Source of the DNA: JAWSVE01 sp050789445
GTDB lineage: Bacteria; Pseudomonadota; Gammaproteobacteria; Pseudomonadales; Cellvibrionaceae
NCBI GenBank assembly: GCA_050789445.1
Contig: JAILXR010000001.1
Span: forward strand, 2,542,001 to 2,606,000
Length of the DNA: 64,000 bases
Direction: 5' to 3'
This document shows, piece after piece, positions 27,162 through 35,338 of the stretch. The first letter of the stretch is position 1, and every line of letters starts with the position of its first letter. A model generated the notes under the pieces. The model worked only from the letters and a program-made list of their open reading frames with translations, searched no databases and was not told where the DNA came from. The position numbers and the translations under genes were made by a program.

Positions 27162-28115
27162 ATGACTTTGAAGCTTGGCGTAGTAATGGATCCAATCTCC
27201 ACTATCAACTTTAGCAAAGACACGACACTTGTCCTGCTTTTAGCTGCAATTGAGCGAAATTGGCACATCGAATATATGGAGCAGCCCGATTTATTTCTCG
27301 ATCAAGGTACACCAAAGGCTATCGCAAGGTCATGCAAGGTCTATAGCGATCCAGATCGATGGTACGAACTAGAGGATCATCGAACAATTGAGTTAGGAGA
27401 TCTTGATGTCATCCTCATGCGCAAAGACCCCCCTTTTGATAGCGAGTACGTCTACTCCACCTATATATTGGAAGCGGCTGAAAGGCTGGGCACTCTTATT
27501 ATCAACAAACCACAAAGCCTAAGAGACTGTAACGAAAAGGTCTTTGCAACACAGTTTCCTCAGTGCTGCCCACCTGTTTTAGTTAGCAGGCACTTACAAA
27601 CACTTCGAGATTTTCACAAAACCCATAAGGATGTGATCTATAAACCTTTAGATGGAATGGGCGGAGTTGGGATTTTCCATGTCGATCCGTCAGGGCGCAA
27701 CCTAGGTGCGATTATCGAGACTCTAACAGACAATGGCCGCCAAAGTATCATGGCTCAAAAATACCTCCCTGAGATCAAAGATGGCGACAAGCGAATATTG
27801 ATCATCGATGGTGAAGCTGTACCTTATAGTCTAGCGAGAGTCCCTATGGCTGGTGAAACGAGAGGAAATTTAGCCGCCGGTGGAACGGGTAGACCCCAAC
27901 CTTTAACTGAACGAGATGAGTGGATTGTGGCTCAGGTCGCACCAACCCTTAGGGAAAAAGGTTTAATCTTCGTTGGTCTTGATGTGATTGGCGATTATCT
28001 GACTGAAATTAATGTGACTAGCCCGACGTGTGCACGAGAAATTGATAAAGCCTATGATACAAATATCGGCGCTCGATTAATGGATGCCATCTCAAGACGA
28101 CTTAATGCGAATTAA
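27162..28115 (+). CDS. gshB: Glutathione synthetase
   Basis: 317 aa, full length. It ligates gamma-glutamylcysteine and glycine to glutathione with ATP. The N-terminal domain starts LKLGVVMDPISTINFSKDTT, and the ATP-grasp part shows VIYKPLDGMGGVGIFHV, GDKRILIIDGEAVPYSLARVP, RGNLAAGGTGRPQPLTERD, and the metal-binding INVTSPTCAREID. It is divergent from pilG and begins a plus-strand run gshB-tonB-algH-ruvX, the same order as in P. aeruginosa. The SD is weak. Confidence 0.96.
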   Translation: MTLKLGVVMDPISTINFSKDTTLVLLLAAIERNWHIEYMEQPDLFLDQGTPKAIARSCKVYSDPDRWYELEDHRTIELGDLDVILMRKDPPFDSEYVYSTYILEAAERLGTLIINKPQSLRDCNEKVFATQFPQCCPPVLVSRHLQTLRDFHKTHKDVIYKPLDGMGGVGIFHVDPSGRNLGAIIETLTDNGRQSIMAQKYLPEIKDGDKRILIIDGEAVPYSLARVPMAGETRGNLAAGGTGRPQPLTERDEWIVAQVAPTLREKGLIFVGLDVIGDYLTEINVTSPTCAREIDKAYDTNIGARLMDAISRRLNAN

Positions 28116-28156
28116 AAAACATATTAATTAACAGCGGCCTGCAGATATACAAACCA

Positions 28157-29050
28157 ATGGACATACCTGATACAAAACTGATTAATAACTCTGTCGATAG
28201 CAGCGATCGGCTAAGTTTTACCGTATTTGTTGCACTCGCATTCCATGGTCTGCTGATTTTAGGTATCACCTTTAGCATCGACACTCAGCCCAGCGTTCCT
28301 CCCACATTTGAAGTCACTCTTGCCACACATAAAAGTGAAAAAGCACCTGACAAAGCGGACTACCAAGCCCAATTCAATCAAGAGGCAAGCGGCACGGAAG
28401 AAAAGGCAAAAGAGCTGACCACAGAAAAATTTGCTCCGTTTGCCGACACAAAAATTCGCGATGTAAATCCACCACCTGAGGCTCTTGCCAGTAAAGTCAG
28501 TCAAGCTCAAGAACTCAAACAAATCAAAACAACATCTGATTCAAATTTAAGCATCGCAAAAATAACTGAACCCGACGCCACAGAAAAAAAATTAGACCAA
28601 GAAGGAAAAGATTTACAGGTACCATTACTCAGCGCCGAAATTGCCAGCCTAAAAGCAAAACTTGATCGACAAAAACAAGCATATGCAAAAAAACCACGTA
28701 TTCGCCGCCTCACTTCTGTCGCAACAACAGCCTCAACTGATGCAGAGTACCTAAATAGCTGGCGACAAACTGTTGAGCTAGTAGGCAATGAAAACTTCCC
28801 AAAACAAGCATTGAGCCAACGTATTTTTGGGCAACTTCGCCTTGCTGCCATCATTAAAGCTAATGGCACTATCGAAAGAGTCGAACTACTTCAATCGTCC
28901 GGCCACAGCATTCTTGACGATGCCGCATTACAAATTGTGCACATGGCAGCACCTTTCCCACCTTTTCCACCAGAAATAGCCAAAGAGGTCGACCAACTAG
29001 AAATCATTCGCACTTGGCGCTTTGAAATAACAGGATTAACAACTAATTGA
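28157..29050 (+). CDS. tonB: TonB-type energy transducer, at the tonB3 locus
   Basis: 297 aa. One membrane anchor at about residues 15-37 (SFTVFVALAFHGLLILGITFSI), a periplasmic linker rich in Lys, Glu and Gln (about 50-190), and a C-terminal TonB domain: GQLRLAAIIKANGTIERVEL, SSGHSILDDAALQIVHMA and a final IIRTWRFEI. The proline-rich linker of classical TonB is missing. No ExbB/ExbD genes are nearby. The position between gshB and algH equals that of P. aeruginosa tonB3, which is needed for twitching motility, so a role with type IV pili is more likely than siderophore uptake. It follows gshB by 41 bp. Confidence 0.82.
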   Translation: MDIPDTKLINNSVDSSDRLSFTVFVALAFHGLLILGITFSIDTQPSVPPTFEVTLATHKSEKAPDKADYQAQFNQEASGTEEKAKELTTEKFAPFADTKIRDVNPPPEALASKVSQAQELKQIKTTSDSNLSIAKITEPDATEKKLDQEGKDLQVPLLSAEIASLKAKLDRQKQAYAKKPRIRRLTSVATTASTDAEYLNSWRQTVELVGNENFPKQALSQRIFGQLRLAAIIKANGTIERVELLQSSGHSILDDAALQIVHMAAPFPPFPPEIAKEVDQLEIIRTWRFEITGLTTN

Positions 29051-29169
29051 TTATTCGAAAGAATTTTCCCAATAGCGCTTAAAAATTATTTTTCTTTCTC
29101 GATGATACCTGAGCAATATTTTTTCAATCTCACTTGTATTCAAATACCAATGACCCAATACTGACTATC

Positions 29170-29793
29170 ATGGAAAAGAAAAACAGTGACATTACAAACA
29201 ACGAGCAACTATTTTGTAACGAGGTCTCTAGTGATCTTGCTGAAGGTAGCTTACGAAATCAATTTTTAATTGCCATGCCCAGCTTGACAGACTCCTCTTT
29301 TGCTCATGCAATTACTTATATTTGTGAACATAATGCTGATGGCGCATTAGGCTTTGTCATTAATCATCCGCTCGATATAACGCTTGATGAAATCTTTCAG
29401 CAAATGGAATTAAATCATATTCCAACCACACTAAACCAAGAAGTACTTTGCGGTGGCCCACTGCAACCAGAAAACGGTTTTATACTACATTCTAATGACA
29501 AAACGTTTGAATCATCATTAAAAATTTCTGATGATATTTGCTTAACGGCTTCAAAAGATGTGCTAGTTGAAATGGCAAAAAATACGGGACCAGAGAAAGC
29601 TATAGTCGCACTCGGTTATGCTGGCTGGTCTTCTGGTCAACTCGAAAAAGAAATTGCTGAAAATGCTTGGCTCACCGTTCCTGCAGATCCCAATATTATT
29701 TTTAATATCCCTTGCGAACAACGCTGGGCTAGCGTGTCAAACTATTTGGGCATTGACCTGAACTTAATCCATTCAACTGCTGGCCACGCCTAA
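29170..29793 (+). CDS. algH: YqgE/AlgH family protein (UPF0301)
   Basis: 207 aa from ATG 29170; a TTG at 29134 would add 12 residues, and neither has a clear SD. Family marks are SLRNQFLIAMPSLTDSSFAHA, HNADGALGFVINHPL, CGGPLQPENGFILHS and ALGYAGWSSGQLEKEI, with the conserved C-terminal WLTVPADPNIIF. The function is unresolved; in Pseudomonas algH was linked to alginate and virulence regulation, and the structure is conserved with YqgE. It precedes ruvX by 52 bp, an association found across gammaproteobacteria. The N-terminal extension of about 20 residues is longer than usual. Confidence 0.9.
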   Translation: MEKKNSDITNNEQLFCNEVSSDLAEGSLRNQFLIAMPSLTDSSFAHAITYICEHNADGALGFVINHPLDITLDEIFQQMELNHIPTTLNQEVLCGGPLQPENGFILHSNDKTFESSLKISDDICLTASKDVLVEMAKNTGPEKAIVALGYAGWSSGQLEKEIAENAWLTVPADPNIIFNIPCEQRWASVSNYLGIDLNLIHSTAGHA

Positions 29794-29845
29794 ATTAGCT
29801 TTCTAATTTAGAACCTATCAATATTTTCTAAAAAATTAAATTATC

Positions 29846-30262
29846 ATGGCCAAAACTCTCATCGCTTTTGATTTTGGAACGCAGTCTATCGGTGTAGCCG
29901 TTGGCCAAACCATCACTCAAACAGCGAGCGAACTACCTCCAATAAAAGCACGTGACGGCATTCCTAACTGGGATATTGTCAGCAAGCTCTTGCAAGAATG
30001 GAAGCCCGAATTACTCATCGTTGGACTTCCTTTAAACATGGATGGGTCAGAAAGCGAATTAGCAAAACGAAGTCAGAAATTCGCAAACCGATTAAGAGCA
30101 AAATTTAAAATTGAAGTCACACAGATGGATGAGCGCCTCTCTACTTATTCAGCAAAAGAAGAAGCCATGGATCGACGACAAACATTAGACTTTTCAAAAA
30201 ATCCTGTCGACTCTATAGCAGCCAGATTAATTCTAGAAAGCTGGTTTACAGAAAACATTTAA
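29846..30262 (+). CDS. ruvX: RuvX/YqgF, RNase H-like pre-16S rRNA nuclease
   Basis: 138 aa. The RNase H-like fold is shown by the N-terminal LIAFDFGTQSIGVAVG with its catalytic Asp, LLIVGLPLNMDGSESELA, VTQMDERLSTYSAKEEA and the C-terminal acidic NPVDSIAARLILESW. YqgF is essential in E. coli and takes part in 16S rRNA 5' end maturation and probably in DNA processing. It is the last gene of gshB-tonB-algH-ruvX and ends at a strong shared terminator. Confidence 0.95.
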   Translation: MAKTLIAFDFGTQSIGVAVGQTITQTASELPPIKARDGIPNWDIVSKLLQEWKPELLIVGLPLNMDGSESELAKRSQKFANRLRAKFKIEVTQMDERLSTYSAKEEAMDRRQTLDFSKNPVDSIAARLILESWFTENI

Positions 30263-30275
30263 ACAATTTTTTATT

Positions 30276-30324
30276 TACGCTCATTAAAAAGCCGAACAAA
30301 ATGTTCGGCTTTTTAATGAGCGTA
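30276..30324. terminator. Bidirectional terminator between ruvX and pilU
   Basis: A perfect inverted repeat of 23-bp arms around a 3-base AAA loop. The core stem GCCGAACA/TGTTCGGC is flanked by AAAAA on one side and TTTTT on the other, so it works for transcription from either direction. It lies in the 75-bp gap between the convergent genes ruvX and pilU. Confidence 0.88.
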
Positions 30325-30337
30325 TAAATCGACTTAA

Positions 30338-31483
30338 TTACCTAAAGGTTCGACCTGCGTCTTGCTCTTCTTCTTGGATACTTAATTCATCAGCTGCATT
30401 AGATAAATATTCAGAATCTGTCTCTGAACGTAATTTAATAATCAAACGTAAATCATTCGGTGAATCTGCATAAGACAACGCATCCTCGTAGGTGATCTCA
30501 CCACTGTTATATAACTCATAAAGCGCGTGATCGAACGTTTGCATTCCTAACTCTGTGGACTTTTTCATGAGCTCTTTTAACTCATGCACTTCACCCTTCC
30601 GAATCAAATCTTGAGCGAGCGGCGTATTTAACAATACTTCCAAGCAAGCACGTCGGCCATTACCATCTGGGGTCGGAATTAGCTGTTGGGCGACAATGCC
30701 TTTCAAGTTTAATGACAAATCCATTAATAATTGCTGATGCCTATCGGCGGGGAAGAAATGAATAATTCGGTCTAAGGCTTGGTTAGCATTGTTAGCATGG
30801 AGTGTGCATAAGCAAAGATGGCCTGTCTCCGCAAAAGCAATGGCGTGATCCATTGTTTCTGGAGTACGCACCTCACCAATGAGAATAACATCTGGGGCTT
30901 GTCGCAAAGTATTTTTAAGCGCTGTACCAAATGAATCTGTATCGATACCAACTTCACGCTGAGTGACGATACAACCTTGATGTTGATGAATAAATTCGAT
31001 GGGATCCTCAATGGAAATAATATGGCCTTTGCTATTTCTATTTCGATGCCCGATCATAGCTGCTAAAGATGTTGATTTACCAGTACCGGTTGCGCCCACA
31101 AAAATAACCAAACCACGTTTCGTCATTGCCAATTCTTTTATGACTTCAGGCAAACCTAACTCATCAATTTGCGGAATTGTTGTTTCAATTCGACGCAAAA
31201 CCATACCCGCCAAATTTCGTTGATAAAAAGCACTACAACGAAAACGACCAACACCTCTTGCACTGATCGCGAAATTCAATTCTTTTGATTCAATAAATTC
31301 AGCACGCTGCCTTTCATTCATGACACTCAGAACAGATTCTCGTGCTTGCTCCGGAGAAAGTGGTGACGTCGTCACTGGCAAAATTTTACCGTGGATTTTC
31401 ATTGATGGTGGAACACCCGCCGTAATAAATAAATCCGACGCTCCTTTTTCTACCATCAAACTTAACAGCCGATCAAAATCCAT
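30338..31483 (-). CDS. pilU: PilU, accessory type IV pilus retraction ATPase
   Basis: 381 aa, the normal PilU length. It is a hexameric PilT-like ATPase of the GspE family at the inner membrane base of the pilus. Walker A is VGATGTGKSTSLA, the Asp box is IEDPIEFIHQHQGCI, Walker B is DVILIGEVRTPETM and the His box AETGHLCLCTLHANNA. PilU assists PilT in force-generating retraction. It follows pilT by 68 bp, the universal pilT-pilU pair, and the C-terminal tail DELSIQEEEQDAGRTFR is the PilU-type extension absent from PilT. Confidence 0.95.
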   Translation of the reverse strand: MDFDRLLSLMVEKGASDLFITAGVPPSMKIHGKILPVTTSPLSPEQARESVLSVMNERQRAEFIESKELNFAISARGVGRFRCSAFYQRNLAGMVLRRIETTIPQIDELGLPEVIKELAMTKRGLVIFVGATGTGKSTSLAAMIGHRNRNSKGHIISIEDPIEFIHQHQGCIVTQREVGIDTDSFGTALKNTLRQAPDVILIGEVRTPETMDHAIAFAETGHLCLCTLHANNANQALDRIIHFFPADRHQQLLMDLSLNLKGIVAQQLIPTPDGNGRRACLEVLLNTPLAQDLIRKGEVHELKELMKKSTELGMQTFDHALYELYNSGEITYEDALSYADSPNDLRLIIKLRSETDSEYLSNAADELSIQEEEQDAGRTFR

Positions 31484-31551
31484 CGATAATTCCTCTGTGT
31501 GTTACATCAATCATTCTTTTTAAATTAGAAAAAAATAAAAATTTATTTTAA

Positions 31552-32586
31552 TCAAAAATTTTCTGGCATCTTCGCTTTTTCTTTCGCCACATCACGATTA
31601 ACAATTCTGCGTTCAACCATATCAGCCAAACATTGATCCATCGTTTGCATGCCTAAAGAACTACCGGTTTGAATCGCCGAATACATTTGTGCGACTTTAT
31701 CTTCACGAATCAAATTACGAATGGCCGAAGTACCACGCATGATTTCATGAGCGGCGACTCGTCCACCGCCATTTTTCTTGAGCAGTGTTTGCGAGATAAC
31801 GGCCTGCAATGATTCTGACAGCATTGATCGAACCATTGATTTTTCATTTGCAGGGAACACATCCACTACCCGGTCAATCGTTTTTGCCGCAGAGGTTGTA
31901 TGCAATGTGCCAAAAACTAAATGGCCCGTTTCTGCTGCGGTTAATGCGAGACGAATTGTTTCCAAATCCCGCATCTCACCGACAAGAATAATATCCGGAT
32001 CTTCCCGCAATGCTGAACGCAGTGCTTCGGTAAATCCATGAGTGTCTCGATGTACTTCCCGTTGGTTCACAAGACATTTTTTACTCTCGTGAACAAATTC
32101 AATAGGATCCTCAATCGTGAGGATATGTTCATATTTATTATCGTTAATGTAATCAACCATCGCTGCTAGCGTAGTGGACTTACCAGAACCTGTAGGCCCT
32201 GTTACCAGCACCAGCCCTCGTGGAACGGCGCAGATATCTCTAAAAACCCCACCCATACCTAATTCTTCCATCGTTAATACTTTCGATGGAATGGTACGAA
32301 ATACAGCTGCTGCACCCCGATTTTGGTTAAATGCGTTGACACGGAAACGAGCAACACCAGGTACTTCGAACGAAAAATCCGTCTCTAAATATTCTTCAAA
32401 GTCCTTTCTTTGCTTGTCATTCATGATTTCATAGATCAAACCATGAACTTGCTTATGCTCCATTGGCGGCAAGTTAATTCGACGAACATCGCCGTCAACC
32501 CGAATCATCGGCGGTAGACCAGAGGAAAGATGGAGGTCGGATGCCCCCTGCTTGGCACTAAACGCCAATAATTCTGTAATATCCAT
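31552..32586 (-). CDS. pilT: PilT, type IV pilus retraction ATPase
   Basis: 344 aa, exactly the typical size. It starts MDITELLAFSAKQGASDLHLS. Walker A is TGPTGSGKSTTLA, Walker B DPDIILVGEMRDLETI, the Asp box EDPIEFVHES, the His box AAETGHLVFGTLHT, and the AIRNLIRE motif needed for retraction is present. PilT depolymerises the pilus, powering twitching. It is divergent from yggS as in Pseudomonas. The SD is weak. Confidence 0.97.
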   Translation of the reverse strand: MDITELLAFSAKQGASDLHLSSGLPPMIRVDGDVRRINLPPMEHKQVHGLIYEIMNDKQRKDFEEYLETDFSFEVPGVARFRVNAFNQNRGAAAVFRTIPSKVLTMEELGMGGVFRDICAVPRGLVLVTGPTGSGKSTTLAAMVDYINDNKYEHILTIEDPIEFVHESKKCLVNQREVHRDTHGFTEALRSALREDPDIILVGEMRDLETIRLALTAAETGHLVFGTLHTTSAAKTIDRVVDVFPANEKSMVRSMLSESLQAVISQTLLKKNGGGRVAAHEIMRGTSAIRNLIREDKVAQMYSAIQTGSSLGMQTMDQCLADMVERRIVNRDVAKEKAKMPENF

Positions 32587-32741
32587 ACAATTACCTTAGC
32601 ATTAAACCAGCTTAGTATTACACTGCTGCCAGTTCTTATGTTAATTCTTATGAGTCAGTAGGTTACGCGGTATTGTTAACCATTTTTAGAAACAATAATG
32701 AGACACGGTTTTAACTCATAAAGGATAGCCTCTTCAAGCAT

Positions 32742-33464
32742 ATGTACAACTTGAACGATAAACTCCACAAAGTCTACGACCGAGTGCACGCCGCTGTTGC
32801 TCAGTCTGGCCGAGCTCCCAATTCGGTGCAGCTATTGGCGGTGAGTAAAACTCAGCCAGCTTCCTCAATAAAAACCCTTTATGACGCTGGGCATCGTGCT
32901 TTTGGTGAAAATTACCTCCAAGAAGCGCTCAAAAAACAATCACTTTTAAGCACTCTAGACATTGAATGGCACTTTATCGGCCCCATACAAAGTAACAAGA
33001 CGCAGGACATTGCCTCAAATTTTGATTGGGTACATAGCGTTGATCGCCTGAAAATCGCTAAACGATTGAACGACCAACGCCCTGAGCACTTGCCTCCTCT
33101 CAATATTTGCTTGCAGATCAATATTGATAAAGAAGCCTCCAAGAGCGGTATATCGATCGATAATATGGATGGAATATTAGACTTGGCTAAAGCCGTTGTC
33201 GACTTGCCTCACCTGCGATTACGAGGCTTAATGGCCATCCCAAAAGCAAACTCAGATACCAGCAAACAGCGTGATGCTTTTGCAAAAGTCACTCAATTGT
33301 TTGAATCGCTGAAAACGGCTCTCGATAGATTGGGATTAGTTAGCTCTACCCTCGATACGTTATCGATGGGCATGTCTGGCGATATGGAATCCGCAATCTC
33401 CGAAGGCGCCACGATTGTTCGCGTAGGCACCGATATTTTTGGGCCAAGAAACAATTTGTTATAG
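32742..33464 (+). CDS. yggS: YggS/PLPBP, pyridoxal phosphate homeostasis protein
   Basis: 240 aa, one alanine-racemase-like TIM barrel. The PLP lysine is in LLAVSKTQPAS (about residue 36); HFIGPIQSNKT, CLQINIDKEASKSG, LRGLMAIP and LSMGMSGDMESAISEGATIVRVGTDIFG are all family signatures. It binds PLP without a known enzymatic reaction and maintains vitamin B6 and amino acid balance. It heads the run yggS-proC-yggT. The SD (AAGGA about 16 bases upstream) is poorly placed. Confidence 0.96.
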   Translation: MYNLNDKLHKVYDRVHAAVAQSGRAPNSVQLLAVSKTQPASSIKTLYDAGHRAFGENYLQEALKKQSLLSTLDIEWHFIGPIQSNKTQDIASNFDWVHSVDRLKIAKRLNDQRPEHLPPLNICLQINIDKEASKSGISIDNMDGILDLAKAVVDLPHLRLRGLMAIPKANSDTSKQRDAFAKVTQLFESLKTALDRLGLVSSTLDTLSMGMSGDMESAISEGATIVRVGTDIFGPRNNLL

Positions 33465-33509
33465 AAATTATTACACTTAAAAATTCATCAAAATAGGTTT
33501 CAAAATTCC

Positions 33510-34328
33510 ATGAGCGAACCACAACTCACTTTCATCGGCGGCGGCAACATGGCCACCAGTATCATCGGCGGTTTAATCGCCCAACGTTTTCCAGCCAATG
33601 CAATTACCGCTTGTGACCCTCTCGAAGAAAACTTACAAAAACTTAAATCTAATTTTAATATTTCAACCTCAACAAACAATGCTGAAGGTGTTACCAACGC
33701 TGATGCGATTCTACTTGCCGTTAAACCACAAGTCATGAAAACTGTTTGCGAACAACTAAAACCTTTTTTGAAAAAAGATGTGGTGATTATTTCCATTGCT
33801 GCCGGAATACCCGTTAAGAGTATCGCCCAATGGATCGGCAATGACTTTGCCATTATCCGCTGCATGCCGAACACGCCCGCACTGGTTCAGCAAGGTGCCA
33901 GCGGTTTATACGCCAACGACAACACGACAAACAAACAAAAAGATATTGCCAACAAAATTCTTTCTGCCGTTGGGGTTGTTGAATGGTTAGACGAAGAAAA
34001 CCTTTTAGATGCTGTCACTGCAATTTCTGGCAGCGGTCCGGCTTATTTTTTCTTGTTTATGGAATCAATGATAGAAGCAGGAATCAAACAAGGATTGGCC
34101 GCAGACACCGCTAAAAACCTTGCAGTACAAACTTGTTTAGGTGCAGGATTGTTAGCGCAAAAAAGTGATGTTGATGTTGCTGAATTACGCCAAAAGGTTT
34201 GCTCCCCTGGTGGCACAACAATCGAAGCCGTGAAATCATTCGAGGCAGATGATATTAAAGCCATGGTAGAACGTGCCATGCAAGCATGTGCAGATCGTGC
34301 GGTAGAAATGGCTGAAGAGCTGCGATAG
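33510..34328 (+). CDS. proC: Pyrroline-5-carboxylate reductase
   Basis: 272 aa, full length. It reduces 1-pyrroline-5-carboxylate to proline with NAD(P)H. The N-terminal dinucleotide motif is FIGGGNMATSIIGGL, and the dimer/substrate region has AVTAISGSGPAYFFLFMESM and the C-terminal VCSPGGTTIEAV. It lies 45 bp after yggS and 82 bp before yggT, the common gammaproteobacterial order. Confidence 0.97.
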   Translation: MSEPQLTFIGGGNMATSIIGGLIAQRFPANAITACDPLEENLQKLKSNFNISTSTNNAEGVTNADAILLAVKPQVMKTVCEQLKPFLKKDVVIISIAAGIPVKSIAQWIGNDFAIIRCMPNTPALVQQGASGLYANDNTTNKQKDIANKILSAVGVVEWLDEENLLDAVTAISGSGPAYFFLFMESMIEAGIKQGLAADTAKNLAVQTCLGAGLLAQKSDVDVAELRQKVCSPGGTTIEAVKSFEADDIKAMVERAMQACADRAVEMAEELR

Positions 34329-34410
34329 CAATTTCATTTTTCATAGCATTAACATTCGCTATTTCAATCAAACATTATCAAATTCATTTTAAAAATTCGG
34401 AGAAATAATA

Positions 34411-35007
34411 ATGGACCCTATGGTACAAGTTGGTCTTCTCATTGTTGGGACATTAGGTTCGCTGTATCTTACCGTGATCGTTTTACGATTCTTATTTCAG
34501 CTAGCAAAAGCAGATTTTTACAATCCCATTTCTCAATTCATTGTAAAAGCTACAAATCCCGTACTCATTCCATTGCGAAAAGTTATACCTGGTTTTTTTG
34601 GTATTGATTTTGCCTCCGTTGTTTTTGCTATTGTATTTCACTGGTTGGTGATCCAAATATTAGCGTTTATTCTCGGAGCTAGCATTCTCAACCCTATTAC
34701 AGCCATTACTTGGTCAGTCGTTGGATTGATTTCATTAGTTGTGAATATTTATTTTTACGGCATGATCATTATGATTGTTGCAAGCTGGATTGCTCCAGGA
34801 AGTTATAATCCAATCCTAATGTTGATCCGACAAATTGTTGACCCTATTACAGCCCCCTTTAGAAAAATCATACCACCTATGGGCGGCTTAGATATCACAC
34901 CTATTTTTGTTTTTTTAGCATTACAAGTTTGCAGGATAATGATTGGAGCAATTGCACTAAAAGTGGGGCTAACCGCTTCCGTAGCTCCTATTGTTCTCGG
35001 CATTTAA
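34411..35007 (+). CDS. yggT: YggT family membrane protein
   Basis: 198 aa with two YGGT repeats, each with paired hydrophobic helices (about 6-30 and 60-100; then 105-130 and 160-190). The repeats share the pattern F-x-x-I-x-x-x-T-x-P-x-x-x-P-x-R: IVKATNPVLIPLRKVIPGFFG and the second IVDPITAPFRKIIPPMGGLD. The inner-membrane function is unsettled; E. coli YggT was linked to osmotic or K+ tolerance. The start has a good GGAG nine bases upstream. The next gene should be yggU, of which only a fragment remains. Confidence 0.92.
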   Translation: MDPMVQVGLLIVGTLGSLYLTVIVLRFLFQLAKADFYNPISQFIVKATNPVLIPLRKVIPGFFGIDFASVVFAIVFHWLVIQILAFILGASILNPITAITWSVVGLISLVVNIYFYGMIIMIVASWIAPGSYNPILMLIRQIVDPITAPFRKIIPPMGGLDITPIFVFLALQVCRIMIGAIALKVGLTASVAPIVLGI

Positions 35008-35068
35008 AGCTATTTTATAATTTTACTAATAGAAAATATTTTGCTACAAAAATATCAAAGGTGTCTCA

Positions 35069-35173
35069 GTGACTAATCATAACTATTACCACTGGGATGC
35101 TGACACGTTATTTTTGCATTGCTACCTTCAACCCAACGCATCCGCTGAAAGCGGCATTCGAAAAACCTTATAA
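35069..35173 (+). pseudogene. yggU: Truncated yggU (DUF167) fossil
   Basis: A GTG codon with AAGGTG five bases upstream opens a 34-codon frame ending in TAA. It contains YYHWDADTLFLHCYLQPNAS, which matches the start of DUF167/YggU proteins of Pseudomonas relatives (Y-x-W-D-x-D-x-L-x-L-x-C-x-L-Q-P-x-A-S). The remaining roughly 70 residues, including the expected LKI-x-x-T/A-APPVDGKAN region, are absent in all frames downstream. The match stops close to a small hairpin CCGCT/AGCGG (35142-35154), a plausible breakpoint. yggU normally follows yggT directly, as this remnant does. It may still be translated as a short peptide. Confidence 0.7.
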
Positions 35174-35338
35174 AATTACTATCTAGTCACGATATCAATA
35201 CCTTTCTTTTTATTAACCTCTTCATGAAATAATGTTATTTTTTATTTAAACAATTCTATTTGATTCAAGTCATCTTCCTTATTTTTTATGCGGCTAAAAT
35301 GAATTCATAAAATCACATACAGAAAGTAGGAGAGATAA
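35174..35338. promoter_or_regulatory. ompW upstream region with FNR-like site and -10
   Basis: TTGAT-TCAA-GTCAT at 35260-35273 resembles the FNR/ANR consensus TTGAT-N4-ATCAA (five of five and three of five positions). A -10 hexamer TAAAAT follows at 35295-35300, giving a start near 35307, so the site would be centred at about -41, the class II activator position. No -35 is visible, consistent with activator dependence. E. coli ompW is known to be FNR-responsive. Binding here is inference. Confidence 0.4.
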
